64,000 nt of DNA from an uncultured Clostridia bacterium (GCA_948472945.1 CAOKVX010000003.1:62001-126000), one strand, 5' to 3'. Counted from the first letter of the stretch, positions 17,335 to 27,740 are shown. Program-made: numbers and translations. The notes: generated from the letters alone by a model not told the origin.

Positions 17335-17640
17335 ATGGACCAGACAATAGTATATATTGATAAAGTAAGCGAGCTGGTAAAAGCAATATCAGAATTATTT
17401 TACCAACAGAAAAATAAGGAAGCTCTTGCCGCCATGCCCAGTTTGCTAGATGGAATTATGAATCTGACGACTATGATTGCAGAAAAAGAGGGCATATCAG
17501 AGGAAAGCACGCAAGAACTGGTCAAGGTTATGGGTGAATCGCTTGTTGCAATGGAGAAAAAAGACTATGTATTGTTGGCAGATATACTTCAATATGATAT
17601 GATAGAGACATTGGACAGATATAAAGCTCTGTTTGTATAA
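17335..17640 (+). CDS. Small helical protein between flagellins and Maf gene
   Basis: I do not recognise this protein. It has 101 residues, is predicted wholly helical and acidic, and has no cysteine or signal peptide. It begins MDQTIVYIDKVSELVKAI and contains a leucine/methionine-rich middle (MPSLLDGIMNLTTMIAEKEG). GGAGGG precedes ATG 17335. It lies 51 bases upstream of the Maf gene, so a role in flagellin handling or glycosylation is plausible but unproven. Confidence 0.6.
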   Translation: MDQTIVYIDKVSELVKAISELFYQQKNKEALAAMPSLLDGIMNLTTMIAEKEGISEESTQELVKVMGESLVAMEKKDYVLLADILQYDMIETLDRYKALFV

Positions 17641-17691
17641 TAAGTTATTGTGCGGAATTTTACAAAATATGCCGGATGAAAGGAAATTGAT

Positions 17692-19533
17692 ATGAGTATA
17701 TACGAAAAAAACATTGAGGCCTTAAAGCAATATATGGGTAAAATGTATGCCCGCATCGAAGAAGAACTCATAAATTTTGATAATGAAAAAGATATGGGAT
17801 ATCAAGTTTTAGAAGCGCGTAATGGAAGTATGTATTCACAGTATATGTCTGAAGATGGATGCGTCAGGCTTAACAGCAATTACAATCCCGAGCGTGAAGC
17901 GGCAGGATGGATTAAGCAATATACATTTAATGATTTTAAATCAACAATAGTAATGTTTGGAATCGCAGGAGGTTATTTTGCGAAAGAGCTTCTCGGTATA
18001 ATTAATGAATCCTCTAACATTATACTTGTGGAGCCTGAAAAGGATATATTTTTTAAGTCCCTGCATTATTATGATATGACGGATTTGATTAAAAGTGACA
18101 GAGTGTCAATTGATATCGGTAAGACCGGAGAAAACCTGTTGTCAACATTTTTGGGAGCATACGTATACTGGACTAATGTTTTTTCATTAAAAGTTCTGGT
18201 ACATCCAGGTTATGAAGATATTTTTGGGGAAGAATACGGCTTGTTTCGTGATGAAGTGAAAAACTATTCAGATTTAATACAGGTAGAACGCAACACAGAA
18301 GAATATTTTGGAAAAGAGATAGCGTATAATACAGTTGCCAATATAGAATATGTGCCTGATTCCAATTTTCTTTCGGATTTTGCCGGTGTATTCCCTGAGG
18401 AAACGGTAGGTATTGTAGTTGCGGCCGGGCCGTCGCTTGACAATAATATATCTGTACTTCACCAGATGAAAGGAAAAGCAGTTATTCTGGCTACCGATAC
18501 CGCGCTCAGAAGTCTTCACAAGGAGGGAATAGTACCTGATTTTGTAATATCTATAGATCCGAGAAAACCAATCCATTTATTTGAGAATGCGGGCTTTGAG
18601 GAAATACCATTTTTCTGTAGGATAGACAGTAATCCCGAGGCATTACATCTGCATAGAGGACAAAAAATATGGGCCAGCTCATCCGTGTTTTTCGACCAGC
18701 TGTATGAGAGGTTGAAAAGACCTGTGGACGGTTTAGGTACGGGAGGTTCAGTTGCTACATCCGCATTTTCGGCGTTAAGGGCTATAGGGCTTAGGAAAAT
18801 TGTACTTATAGGTCAGGACCTCGCATACAAGGGTGACATAACACATGCCGACGGTGAGGTGAGTAAAATAAGAAACGAGGAGAAAAGCATCTGCTACATT
18901 AAAGGCAATAATGGGGAGATGGTTAAAACCAGAGGCGACTGGGTGATGTTTCTCAAGTGGTATGAAAAAGTGATTAGGAATCTGCCTGAAGAGATAACCG
19001 TAATCAATGCGACAGAGGGCGGTGCATTTATAGAAGGAACAAAAGTAATGACTCTTCAGGATGTATGCGATACGTATTGTAAAGAGAACCTTGACATAGA
19101 TAATATTATAAAGGGTGTTCTCGATAACAGACACTCGGAATATAATTCGGAGATTAGACAATTTTTTGAAGAATGTGTACGTGACCTTGGCAATATGATT
19201 AGAAGTATGGATAAAGCGGTCACATTGTGCAACAGGTTTGAGAGAAAGTACAGTAAAAGCCGTACGCTCACCCCAGAGGTTTCAAAATGTATGACCGATA
19301 TAAGTAAAATTAATAAAAGAATTGGCAATATGCCGGTATATTGGCTCATTGACGAGATGGTGAAGCATGAGGACATTGACAGTGTTAAAAATATATATAA
19401 CACTGAAGGTGATGAATATACCGATAATATAAATATGATAAAGAATACAAAGCACATTTTTGAGCTTACGCTTGCTGCGGCAAAGGAACTTAAACCGGGA
19501 TTTGAAGAGGCGGTTGTGAGGATGAATGCTTAG
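17692..19533 (+). CDS. Motility-associated (Maf/DUF115) flagellin glycosyltransferase
   Basis: Maf-family proteins transfer nonulosonic acids such as pseudaminic or legionaminic acid to flagellin Ser/Thr. 613 residues. The central MAF_flag10 region is clear: VVAAGPSLDNNISVLHQMKG, AVILATDTALRSL, VPDFVISIDP and GTGGSVATSAFSALRAIG. The C-terminal ~150 residues are helical. AAAGGAAATTG precedes the start. Placement right after the flagellins supports the target. No nonulosonic acid synthesis genes lie in this window, so the donor sugar is unknown. Confidence 0.85.
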   Translation: MSIYEKNIEALKQYMGKMYARIEEELINFDNEKDMGYQVLEARNGSMYSQYMSEDGCVRLNSNYNPEREAAGWIKQYTFNDFKSTIVMFGIAGGYFAKELLGIINESSNIILVEPEKDIFFKSLHYYDMTDLIKSDRVSIDIGKTGENLLSTFLGAYVYWTNVFSLKVLVHPGYEDIFGEEYGLFRDEVKNYSDLIQVERNTEEYFGKEIAYNTVANIEYVPDSNFLSDFAGVFPEETVGIVVAAGPSLDNNISVLHQMKGKAVILATDTALRSLHKEGIVPDFVISIDPRKPIHLFENAGFEEIPFFCRIDSNPEALHLHRGQKIWASSSVFFDQLYERLKRPVDGLGTGGSVATSAFSALRAIGLRKIVLIGQDLAYKGDITHADGEVSKIRNEEKSICYIKGNNGEMVKTRGDWVMFLKWYEKVIRNLPEEITVINATEGGAFIEGTKVMTLQDVCDTYCKENLDIDNIIKGVLDNRHSEYNSEIRQFFEECVRDLGNMIRSMDKAVTLCNRFERKYSKSRTLTPEVSKCMTDISKINKRIGNMPVYWLIDEMVKHEDIDSVKNIYNTEGDEYTDNINMIKNTKHIFELTLAAAKELKPGFEEAVVRMNA

Positions 19534-19571
19534 CAAGATAATACAGAATATGGAATATGGAGTGGTGTGCG

Positions 19572-21773
19572 ATGGAAAGTAGAAACATTCTTATGCTGCT
19601 CAGCAAATCGTCATACGATGCGCTGGGATATTATATGCTTGAGCTGGGCAGCGCATTTAAAAGAATGGGGTACACAGTCGAGTACATTGACGGGAGGAAA
19701 GCAGGTTATGAGGACCTGCTTTATGAGCGTACATCCCAGAATGAATATTTAGCAATAGTTGCATGTAATGCTGTTCTTACAGGCTATGATAAGCTTGTTT
19801 TGAAGAATAGCATTTTTTGCTGTCTTATGTTTGACCATCCTGTACATCTTTATGAAAGAATACAAATGGCAGACGAGCGGGTTCTTATTATTCACTGTGA
19901 TTTAAAGAGCGCTGAATATATAGCAAGATACTGTCCAAATGTGGGAAGTGTGGGATTTGTACCGCTGTCCGGAAGATTTGTCTGTAATCCGGTGCCATAC
20001 AGGGACAGAAAATATGATATCGTATTTACAGGCTCTAATATAGATTCAAAAAATATATACGATAATTTTGTGAAAACGGCCTCTGAATCGGATATAATCG
20101 TGGCCGATAATATCATTAACATAATGAAAGAAAATGTGTCGCTAACTATGCAGGACGCATTGTGGATATTCCTTGAAAAGCGCGGTATAGCAATACAGGA
20201 CGGGGAATTCCATCAAATAATGGGACAGCTGCGGGCAGTTGAAGCTTATATGAGGGCTTGGATAAGGGAACGGGTTGTGCGCGCGATTGTCGATGCCGGA
20301 TACCGAATTCATGTATTTGGAGGGAATTGGGATAATTTTGAATGCAGGCATCCTGATAATATTATAATGATGGAGGGGCACGGCGATACTTCGCTTAGGG
20401 CGGTTGCCGATGCCAAGCTGTCACTAAATGTGATGCCGTGGTTTAGAGGAGGATTTCAGGAGAGAATCGCCTCCGCAATGCTGTGCGGCTCGGTAGCGCT
20501 TACCGACACAAGTACTTACATAGAAGAAAATTTTTCAGACGGAGTAGATATTGCTATATATGATGCGGGAAATATTGATAGTATTCCTGTCAAAATAGCC
20601 GATATACTCGACAATACTGAAAAGGGCGAAAGAATAGCAAAGGCTGGCTTTGAGAAAGCGCATATGTATCATACATGGTATAACAGGGCGAAAGAAATAA
20701 TGGAAAGTATAGAGGAAACTGCAGCATGGCTGCAGGAAAGAAATCGTGTAGATAGATGCGTGTCTGCAAATCCGGGTTTGGACAAGCCGTGTGTGTCTGT
20801 TGTAGTACCGGTACACAATTCACAGTCAACAATTAGGGAGTGTATCGGAAATCTTGTGGGACAGACTCTTAATAATATAGAGATAATATTTGTGGACGAC
20901 TGCTCGACGGACGAAAGTCCGGAAATTCTAAAAAGATGCTTAGAAAGCTATCCGGACAAGGTAAAAGTTATAACTCTTTTGGAGAACAGGGGACCCGGAG
21001 GGGCAAGAAACGAAGGAATTAAGGCTGCCGCGGGACAGTATATCGGATTTGCCGACAGTGACGATATAGTAGATGTCACAATGTATGAAAAGCTGTACAG
21101 GCATGCCGTGACAAACGGATATGACATAGTAGACGCGGGATATTACAAAGAGGAAACCGATGAAAATATTCTGTACACCTCTGATGAATGCACGGGAACG
21201 CTTGATGAGAAAAAGCGCAGCGAGTTGATATTTGGCGGCGGCGGGTATTTATGGTCTAGGATATTCCGGTCGGGACTGATAAAAGACAATAAAAATGCGG
21301 AGTATAGCGACGGAAAAATTTTTAGAGAAAATTGTATACTTGAGGATATGGATTTCATGCTTTACCAGTTCGCTTCAGCCGGGTCGATAGGAAACTTAAA
21401 AGAAGTTTTATATATGTACAGGCATTGTAAAAATTCAATGTCGAGGAATACAGAGCCTGAATTTTATCGTACCAACTCTTTTGACGCGCTGAGGGCATGT
21501 TATAAGAGACTATCGCGACTTGACAATTTTGATGGCGTAAGAACGGCGTTTGAAGCAATTGTATTCAAGCTGTATTCATGCATGCTGAATCAGGCCGTTA
21601 AGGAATATTGTAACGGAAAAGTAATTCCGGGAAATAATATTATAAAGGAAATTGTACGGTTAAAGAATGACCTTACAAAAGGAGATTACCGCGGAAATCC
21701 GTATGTTCCGCGCGAGCTGGAGTATGATGATATTGCGGTTATGGATAAAATTGAGTTATTATATCACATATAA
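19572..21773 (+). CDS. Two-domain glycosyltransferase (CgeB-like GT + GT2)
   Basis: 733 residues. Roughly the first 390 form a GT-B-like domain resembling the CgeB/DUF3880 group, with the C-terminal block MPWFRGGFQERIASAMLCGS. From about residue 405 a GT2 (GT-A) domain begins with VSVVVPVHNSQSTIRECIGN, then IIFVDDCSTDESPE, GPGGARNEGIKAA and FADSDDIVD, where the DSD acts as the metal-binding DxD-type motif. ATG 19572 is preferred over 19557, as GGAG lies 9 bases before it. It follows the Maf gene by 38 bases, so it probably extends or builds the flagellin glycan. Confidence 0.85.
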   Translation: MESRNILMLLSKSSYDALGYYMLELGSAFKRMGYTVEYIDGRKAGYEDLLYERTSQNEYLAIVACNAVLTGYDKLVLKNSIFCCLMFDHPVHLYERIQMADERVLIIHCDLKSAEYIARYCPNVGSVGFVPLSGRFVCNPVPYRDRKYDIVFTGSNIDSKNIYDNFVKTASESDIIVADNIINIMKENVSLTMQDALWIFLEKRGIAIQDGEFHQIMGQLRAVEAYMRAWIRERVVRAIVDAGYRIHVFGGNWDNFECRHPDNIIMMEGHGDTSLRAVADAKLSLNVMPWFRGGFQERIASAMLCGSVALTDTSTYIEENFSDGVDIAIYDAGNIDSIPVKIADILDNTEKGERIAKAGFEKAHMYHTWYNRAKEIMESIEETAAWLQERNRVDRCVSANPGLDKPCVSVVVPVHNSQSTIRECIGNLVGQTLNNIEIIFVDDCSTDESPEILKRCLESYPDKVKVITLLENRGPGGARNEGIKAAAGQYIGFADSDDIVDVTMYEKLYRHAVTNGYDIVDAGYYKEETDENILYTSDECTGTLDEKKRSELIFGGGGYLWSRIFRSGLIKDNKNAEYSDGKIFRENCILEDMDFMLYQFASAGSIGNLKEVLYMYRHCKNSMSRNTEPEFYRTNSFDALRACYKRLSRLDNFDGVRTAFEAIVFKLYSCMLNQAVKEYCNGKVIPGNNIIKEIVRLKNDLTKGDYRGNPYVPRELEYDDIAVMDKIELLYHI

Positions 21774-21823
21774 TAATACGCTGAATATTATATATTAATA
21801 TTCTTGTGCTGAGGTTTCGTGTA

Positions 21824-22777
21824 ATGCAGCGTATTGCCAGTCTCGTAGATTCTTCCTATGCATATAAACATGGTTTATATGGACAGGGTATAAATGTTGC
21901 GGTAGTAGATTCGGGTATTGCAAAACATTATGATTTTCTGCAGCAGTACAAATGCCCGCTGTCCGGAAGAAAATACGGCAGTAACAGGCTTGTGGCGGCA
22001 TTTGACGCAGTAAGCGGAAGACATATATTCTATGATGATAACGGACATGGAACCCATGTTGCGGGAATAATAGGCGGCTTTGGCGGTTCGTTTATCGGAA
22101 TAGCGCCTGCCTGCGGCCTTATAAGCGTCAAGGTTTTAGACGCTAACGGAAACGGAAAGATTGAAAATGTAGTAAAGGGCCTTGAATGGATTTTAGAGAA
22201 CAGGATATTATATGATATAAGGATAGTAAACATATCGGTTGGTTCAGGCTCGGACAGAAAATATGACGAGGATTCTATTCTTGTAACAAAAGTTGAAGAG
22301 CTTTGGGATGCAGGCATGATTGTACTCGCAGCGGCGGGAAATAACGGACCGGAAAAAGGCAGCATAGGAGCGCCGGGAATAAGCAGGAAAATTATAACGG
22401 TCGGTGCGTCGGATGATAACATAATGTGTTATGACAGAAATAAAGGATATATGAGGGACTACTCCGGAAGGGGGCCTACGCCCGGCTGTGTGCTGAAGCC
22501 GGATATAGTTGCACCGGGTTCCGGAGTAAGGTCATGCAGCCACAGGGGTTATAACCGCTATGTCATAAAGAGCGGGACCTCAATGTCTACTCCTGTAGTG
22601 AGCGGTGCAATAGCGCTTTTATTGTCAAAGTATGAAAATATGAACAACAGAGAAGTTAAGATACGTCTTAAGAACACGGCTATAGATATGGGACTTTCTC
22701 ATGACAGGCAGGGCTGGGGACTTATTAACGTAAGAGCATTGTTAGAGGGAAAGAAAGACTATGATAAGTATTTTTAG
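21824..22777 (+). CDS. Intracellular subtilisin-like serine protease (S8)
   Basis: 317 residues with the full S8 triad: Asp in VAVVDSG (~29), His in NGHGTHVAG (~76), Ser in SGTSMSTPVVSG (~253), plus the oxyanion Asn in AAAGNNGP (~172). There is no signal peptide and no obvious propeptide, so it is likely intracellular (AprX/Isp-like). Start ATG 21824 sits 9 bases after GAGG. Its 3' end overlaps the next gene by 17 bases, suggesting coupled translation. Substrate unknown. Confidence 0.88.
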   Translation: MQRIASLVDSSYAYKHGLYGQGINVAVVDSGIAKHYDFLQQYKCPLSGRKYGSNRLVAAFDAVSGRHIFYDDNGHGTHVAGIIGGFGGSFIGIAPACGLISVKVLDANGNGKIENVVKGLEWILENRILYDIRIVNISVGSGSDRKYDEDSILVTKVEELWDAGMIVLAAAGNNGPEKGSIGAPGISRKIITVGASDDNIMCYDRNKGYMRDYSGRGPTPGCVLKPDIVAPGSGVRSCSHRGYNRYVIKSGTSMSTPVVSGAIALLLSKYENMNNREVKIRLKNTAIDMGLSHDRQGWGLINVRALLEGKKDYDKYF

Positions 22778-24554
22778 CGATGTGTTTAGTACACTGAAAA
22801 ATAATTTTAGAAGCGTATTTATATTTGAATTAATATACAGGTTTGTCTGTATAGTTTTGTTTGGAAAGCTTGCAAGGCGCATGCTCAAACTTGTAATAGA
22901 TAAGTCCGGATATAGCTACCTGACATTAAAAAATGCGCCGGAGGTTATGTCTAATTCATTTACGTACCCCGTAATGATATTTATGATTATTTTGGTGGTG
23001 CTTGCGGCAGGTTTTGAAATGTCGGTTTTGTATACGGGCTTCAGGGCGGCCTCGGCCGGAAAAAATATGAGGATAAGTACGATGCTTGCCGGAGGCAGCA
23101 GGCGTTTTTTTAAAATGTGCAGTCCCGGAAATGTTTCCGCGCTTTTGACAGGAGTACTGTCATATTTTATTTTTCAGTTGATTCCATTATTGGATTTTAT
23201 AAAAATTTCAAGAAGGGCTTACGATGTAACAAAGTATGTAACTAACTATAGACTTTTCCGCGCATTGGCAGTATTTTTGGTAGTTTTAGCGGCAGGCTTT
23301 ACATTTTATAATATGTTTGTGTTCTGTTTTCGTATTTTTGGTAATTCGAAAGACAAGGAGTTATACAAGTCCGCGCGCGGTTTCTGGAAAGGCAGGGAAT
23401 TTAAGACAGGCTTTATATATGCCGTCTGGTTTATCGTATATATATTGTGTTATACAGTAATATATTTTGTCAGCATTTTTATTACAACCTGTCTCGTCGT
23501 ATTATTTGCCAGAGAAAAATATGAAATAATGCTTGTCGGTGAAATCGGAAGAAATATAAAAATATTACTAATATACTTTGCAAGCGTATTTTCGCCGATA
23601 CTTGGCTCGGGAATAACGGTTGCCATATTCTACCACTACAGGCCGGAATACAGGGAGCATATAATTACATCAGGCTCATATGATAATTCTCCGTGGTTAA
23701 AGAGGACGTTTACTATAGTTGGATTAGCCGTGGCTGTGGGAACTGTTTTTTCGATAGTCGACGTAATAAAAAACGGCAACCTGTCAGATATGTCGGGGAT
23801 GGTAATAATGTCGCACAGGGGTGATTCAAGGGATGCTCCGGAAAATACGCTCCCGGCCGTCAGTTTAGCGATAGAGAAGAACGCTGACTATGTTGAAATT
23901 GACGTCAGGGAAACAAAAGACGGAAAAATTGTCGTCATGCACGACAGCAGCGTATATAGGACTACAGGAGTCAAGAAAAATGTATCTGATATGACATACG
24001 ATGAAATTCGTAAACTTGACGCCGGTTCAAGTTTTTCGAGGGAATACGCAGGAACCCGTGTACCGCTGCTGAGCGAGGTGCTTGACATATGTAAGAGTAA
24101 TATAAATGTAAATATAGAAATTAAAGTTAACGCGGGAGACAGCCCATATTTTATTAAAAATATAACTCATATGATTGAGGAAATGAATATGGAGCAACAG
24201 TGTGTATTCCAGTCAAGTAATTATGACTGTCTTAAGGAGATAAAATCATATAATACAGAGCTGCACACAGGACTAATTATGCCAGGCGGATTTGGTAATT
24301 ACTTTAAGGATAAGAATGTAGATTTTTTTAGCGTCAATTCCGCATATCTGAATGCGGACAAGGTTGACATCGCACATGAAAACGGAAAGAGGCTATATGC
24401 GTGGACGGTCAACAGCAATGAAGAACTTATTAGGATGAAGAGCATAGGAGTTGACGGAGTAATAACGGACAGGCCGCTTTACGCCAGAGAGGTGATAGAC
24501 GGAAATGAGAGTACGCAGTCTCTTGTTTCATACATTAAAATGCTGTTAGATTAA
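22761..24554 (+). CDS. Membrane-anchored glycerophosphodiester phosphodiesterase
   Basis: 597 residues. The first ~330 hold about seven to eight hydrophobic segments (the GDPD-associated membrane domain). The rest is a GDPD TIM barrel: MSHRGDSRDAPENTLPA near residue 350 with the catalytic His-Arg and Glu-Asn, then YVEIDVRETKDGKIVVMHD, and NIEIK later. It would hydrolyse glycerophosphodiesters, possibly lipid or teichoic-acid derived, at the membrane. It overlaps the subtilase gene by 17 bases. Confidence 0.9.
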   Translation: MISIFSDVFSTLKNNFRSVFIFELIYRFVCIVLFGKLARRMLKLVIDKSGYSYLTLKNAPEVMSNSFTYPVMIFMIILVVLAAGFEMSVLYTGFRAASAGKNMRISTMLAGGSRRFFKMCSPGNVSALLTGVLSYFIFQLIPLLDFIKISRRAYDVTKYVTNYRLFRALAVFLVVLAAGFTFYNMFVFCFRIFGNSKDKELYKSARGFWKGREFKTGFIYAVWFIVYILCYTVIYFVSIFITTCLVVLFAREKYEIMLVGEIGRNIKILLIYFASVFSPILGSGITVAIFYHYRPEYREHIITSGSYDNSPWLKRTFTIVGLAVAVGTVFSIVDVIKNGNLSDMSGMVIMSHRGDSRDAPENTLPAVSLAIEKNADYVEIDVRETKDGKIVVMHDSSVYRTTGVKKNVSDMTYDEIRKLDAGSSFSREYAGTRVPLLSEVLDICKSNINVNIEIKVNAGDSPYFIKNITHMIEEMNMEQQCVFQSSNYDCLKEIKSYNTELHTGLIMPGGFGNYFKDKNVDFFSVNSAYLNADKVDIAHENGKRLYAWTVNSNEELIRMKSIGVDGVITDRPLYAREVIDGNESTQSLVSYIKMLLD

Positions 24555-24667
24555 TCTGAGAAATACTGATTAAATCGCTGATTCCTTAGATAATGCGGCA
24601 TGTGAACCGCGGTATAGAATTTGAATTTGCATGGGAAATACGACGTTAAAATGTGCAAATCCTGTGC

Positions 24668-24692
24668 GGGAAACGGCTTTAAGGCGTTTCCC
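24668..24692 (+). terminator. Hairpin in the rel leader
   Basis: GGGAAACG/CGTTTCCC with a 9-base loop, followed by an interrupted T-rich stretch (to ~24705). It is either a weak terminator for the GDPD gene or an attenuator in the rel leader. Confidence 0.4.
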
Positions 24693-24758
24693 TATTGCTA
24701 TTTTTATCAGAAGTTATTATACTATAGGGTAATACTTCGGGAGGCAGGAGGAATCAAT

Positions 24759-27074
24759 ATGGACATGCTGAAATGGATGAATTCGCCAAACTACAGGAAA
24801 CTGGAGTTTATTGAGGAAGAGGCGGCATCAGGCATACCGGGCAATTTTGTGGAACCGAATATTTTATTTGACTTATTAATTAGGGAGCTTAATAAGTATC
24901 ATCCGTCACATGAGCTTGATATTATTTATAAGGCATATGACATATCGAGAGAAGCGCACAAAGAGCAGAAAAGGAATTCAGGGGAGCCGTATATTATTCA
25001 TCCGCTGTGTGTGGCTATAATTCTTGCGCAGCTTGAAATGGATAAGGAGACTATAGTTGCAGGTATACTTCACGACGTAGTTGAGGATACGAGATATACC
25101 GTGGAGGATATAACCGAACTGTTCGGCGAGGAGATAGCGCTTTTAGTTGACGGAGTTACAAAGCTCACTAAAATTAACTATATGGCCGACAAGGTTGAGA
25201 GACAGGCTGAGAATCTAAGGAAGATGTTTCTGGCGATGGCTAAGGATATCAGGGTCATTATAATTAAGCTTGCGGACAGACTGCATAACATGAGAACGCT
25301 TGGTTTTATGAAGCCTGAGAAGCAGAGAGAAAAATCAAGGGAAACTATGGATATATACTCGCCTATAGCGCACAGGCTCGGTATATCCAAGGTAAAGATA
25401 GAGCTTGACGACCTCGCGCTGAAATATCTTGAACCTGAAGTTTATGATGATTTGCAGACTAAGCTGGACTCCATGAGAGTGGAAAAAGAAGAGTTTATCA
25501 GAAAAATTGTGGCAGATGTAAGCGAGAATATAAAAAATTCTAACATAAACGCAAAAATTGACGGACGTGTCAAGCATCTGTTTTCAATTTATAAAAAGAT
25601 GAAAAACCAAAATAAGTCTCTTGAGCAGATATACGACTTGTTTGCCGTAAGGATAATAGTCGGGAGCGACCATGACTGTTATGCGGCGCTGGGAGTAATA
25701 CATGAGATGTATAAGCCTATTCCCGGAAGGTTTAAGGATTATATTGCGATGCCAAAGCAAAATATGTACCAGTCACTTCATACGACGCTTATAGGCCCTG
25801 AGGGACAGCCGTTCGAGATACAGATAAGGACATACGAGATGCACAGGACTGCGGAGTATGGTATTGCCGCGCACTGGAAGTATAAGGAGGGTGCGGACGG
25901 CAAGAAATCGCAGGACAGCGAGGAGGCAAAACTTACGTGGCTTAGGGAAATATTAGAGTGGCAGCATGAGATGTCTGACAACAAGGAGTTTATGAGTCTT
26001 TTAAAGAGCGACCTAGACTTATTCTCCGACAGCGTATACTGCTTTACACCGTCCGGGGATGTCAAGAACCTCCCGGCAGGCTCCACGCCTATTGATTTTG
26101 CCTACAGTATTCACAGCGCGGTGGGCAATATGATGATTGGGGCAAGGGTAAACGGAAACCTGGTAACATTTGACTACCATATACAGAACGGCGACCAGGT
26201 AGAGATAATTACGTCAAACAATTCAAAAGGTCCAAGCAGAGACTGGCTTAAACTTGTCAAGAGCACGCAGGCAAAAAATAAGATTAACCAGTGGTTCAGG
26301 GCTGAATTCAAAGATGAAAACATAGCCAAAGGAAAAGAGCTTTTAACGGCTTACGCCAAAAATAAAGGAATACCGCTGCACGAGTATCTAAAAAATGAAT
26401 ATACTGAACCGTGTCTTAGAAAATATGGTTTCAGGGACTGGGACGCGCTTCTTGCTTCTGTTGGACACGGTGGTTTAAAGGAAGGGCAGATAGTCAACAA
26501 GCTGCAGGAGGAATACCGTAAAAAGACGAAAAATAATCTTACAAACAGTCAGATTATTGAAAGTATAGAGGAAAGCAAAGACAAGACGAAGAATGTAAAA
26601 ACTACTGGGAACATTAATAGAAGCAGCATAATTGTTGAGGGAATTGACGATTTGGCGGTTAGATTTTCTAAATGCTGCAGTCCGGTGCCGGGTGACGAGA
26701 TAGTTGGATTCATTACGAGGGGACGTGGTATTTCTTTACATCGCACTGACTGTGTAAATGTTATAAATGTGTCAGAGGCCGACAGGAAAAGATTGATAGA
26801 GGCCGAGTGGAGGGTTCCTGATAATAAGGGTCAGAAAGATATGTACGACACTGAAATTGTCGTTTTCTGTGATAACAGGAGCGGGGTGTTGTTTGACATA
26901 ACCAAGCTGTTTACAGAGAAAAATATCAAGGTTAAGTATATGAATATGCGAATCTCGAAACAAGAGAAGCTTACGATAGACATAGGCTTTGAGGTAGAGA
27001 GCAAGGAATTTTTGAAAGCGCTTGTTGAAAAAATAAGGATGATAGAAAGTGTAATAGATATAGAGAGGGTATAA
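24759..27074 (+). CDS. rel: Bifunctional (p)ppGpp synthetase/hydrolase Rel
   Basis: RelA/SpoT homologue of 771 residues that makes and breaks the (p)ppGpp alarmone. HD hydrolase domain with HPLCVAIILAQLEMD and ILHDVVEDT (~80-110); synthetase domain with RFKDYIAMPKQNMYQSLHTT (~324); TGS domain (~425-488); zinc-finger-like KCCSPVPGDEIVGF; ACT domain at the C-terminus (~695-770). The hydrolase motif is intact. ATG 24759 follows CAGGAGGAATC; longer frames upstream lack a ribosome site. Confidence 0.95.
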   Translation: MDMLKWMNSPNYRKLEFIEEEAASGIPGNFVEPNILFDLLIRELNKYHPSHELDIIYKAYDISREAHKEQKRNSGEPYIIHPLCVAIILAQLEMDKETIVAGILHDVVEDTRYTVEDITELFGEEIALLVDGVTKLTKINYMADKVERQAENLRKMFLAMAKDIRVIIIKLADRLHNMRTLGFMKPEKQREKSRETMDIYSPIAHRLGISKVKIELDDLALKYLEPEVYDDLQTKLDSMRVEKEEFIRKIVADVSENIKNSNINAKIDGRVKHLFSIYKKMKNQNKSLEQIYDLFAVRIIVGSDHDCYAALGVIHEMYKPIPGRFKDYIAMPKQNMYQSLHTTLIGPEGQPFEIQIRTYEMHRTAEYGIAAHWKYKEGADGKKSQDSEEAKLTWLREILEWQHEMSDNKEFMSLLKSDLDLFSDSVYCFTPSGDVKNLPAGSTPIDFAYSIHSAVGNMMIGARVNGNLVTFDYHIQNGDQVEIITSNNSKGPSRDWLKLVKSTQAKNKINQWFRAEFKDENIAKGKELLTAYAKNKGIPLHEYLKNEYTEPCLRKYGFRDWDALLASVGHGGLKEGQIVNKLQEEYRKKTKNNLTNSQIIESIEESKDKTKNVKTTGNINRSSIIVEGIDDLAVRFSKCCSPVPGDEIVGFITRGRGISLHRTDCVNVINVSEADRKRLIEAEWRVPDNKGQKDMYDTEIVVFCDNRSGVLFDITKLFTEKNIKVKYMNMRISKQEKLTIDIGFEVESKEFLKALVEKIRMIESVIDIERV

Positions 27075-27103
27075 TTCATCTTATCTTTTCGTAAAGGAGA
27101 TGC

Positions 27104-27736
27104 ATGGATATGTATATCAGACATATTGTTGTTGGGGAAATACAGACTAACTGCTATATTGCAGGTGGTGATAATAGCAGCTCATGTATAGTCGTTGACC
27201 CAGGAGACGAGGCAGACAGGATTATGGAAACGGCAAAGAGGGATGGAAGAGATATTGTCGCAGTCTTTCTTACCCACGGGCATTTTGACCATATAGGAGC
27301 CGTAAAGGGGATAAGGGACAACTGCGGCGCAAAAGTATATGCGTGCCTGCATGAAAAGGAGCTTCTGGCTTCACCGTCACTGAACCTTTCGTCAGGTTTT
27401 TTAAGGAGCATGTCAGAAAAAGCCGATATTTATCTGAAAGATGGAGATGTGATAAATGAGGCGGGGTTAACCATAAGGGTAATTGAAACCCCAGGTCACA
27501 CTTCGGGAGGTATCTGCTATTACTCTGAGGCCGACAAGATTTTGTTCTCGGGAGATACGTTATTTGAGGCATCAATAGGTCGTACTGATTTTCCTACGGG
27601 AAGCGCCGGGGTTCTTATTTCATCAATAAGGGATAAGCTGTTTGTTCTTCCGGACGATGTGTCAGTGTATTCGGGACACGGTCCTTACACTTCAATAGGA
27701 TTTGAAAAAAAGAACAATATGTATGTACGGGTATGA
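27104..27736 (+). CDS. MBL-fold metallo-hydrolase (glyoxalase II-like)
   Basis: 210 residues with the metallo-beta-lactamase motif THGHFDH (~57), a later His in TPGHTSGG, and FSGDTLF with the bridging Asp. These short proteins are often annotated as hydroxyacylglutathione hydrolase-like, but the substrate in Clostridia is unknown. AAAGGAG lies 4 bases before ATG 27104; ATG 27110 is an alternative. It lies between rel and hemZ, an arrangement that I recall as common in Clostridia. Confidence 0.85.
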   Translation: MDMYIRHIVVGEIQTNCYIAGGDNSSSCIVVDPGDEADRIMETAKRDGRDIVAVFLTHGHFDHIGAVKGIRDNCGAKVYACLHEKELLASPSLNLSSGFLRSMSEKADIYLKDGDVINEAGLTIRVIETPGHTSGGICYYSEADKILFSGDTLFEASIGRTDFPTGSAGVLISSIRDKLFVLPDDVSVYSGHGPYTSIGFEKKNNMYVRV

Positions 27737-27740
27737 TAAG

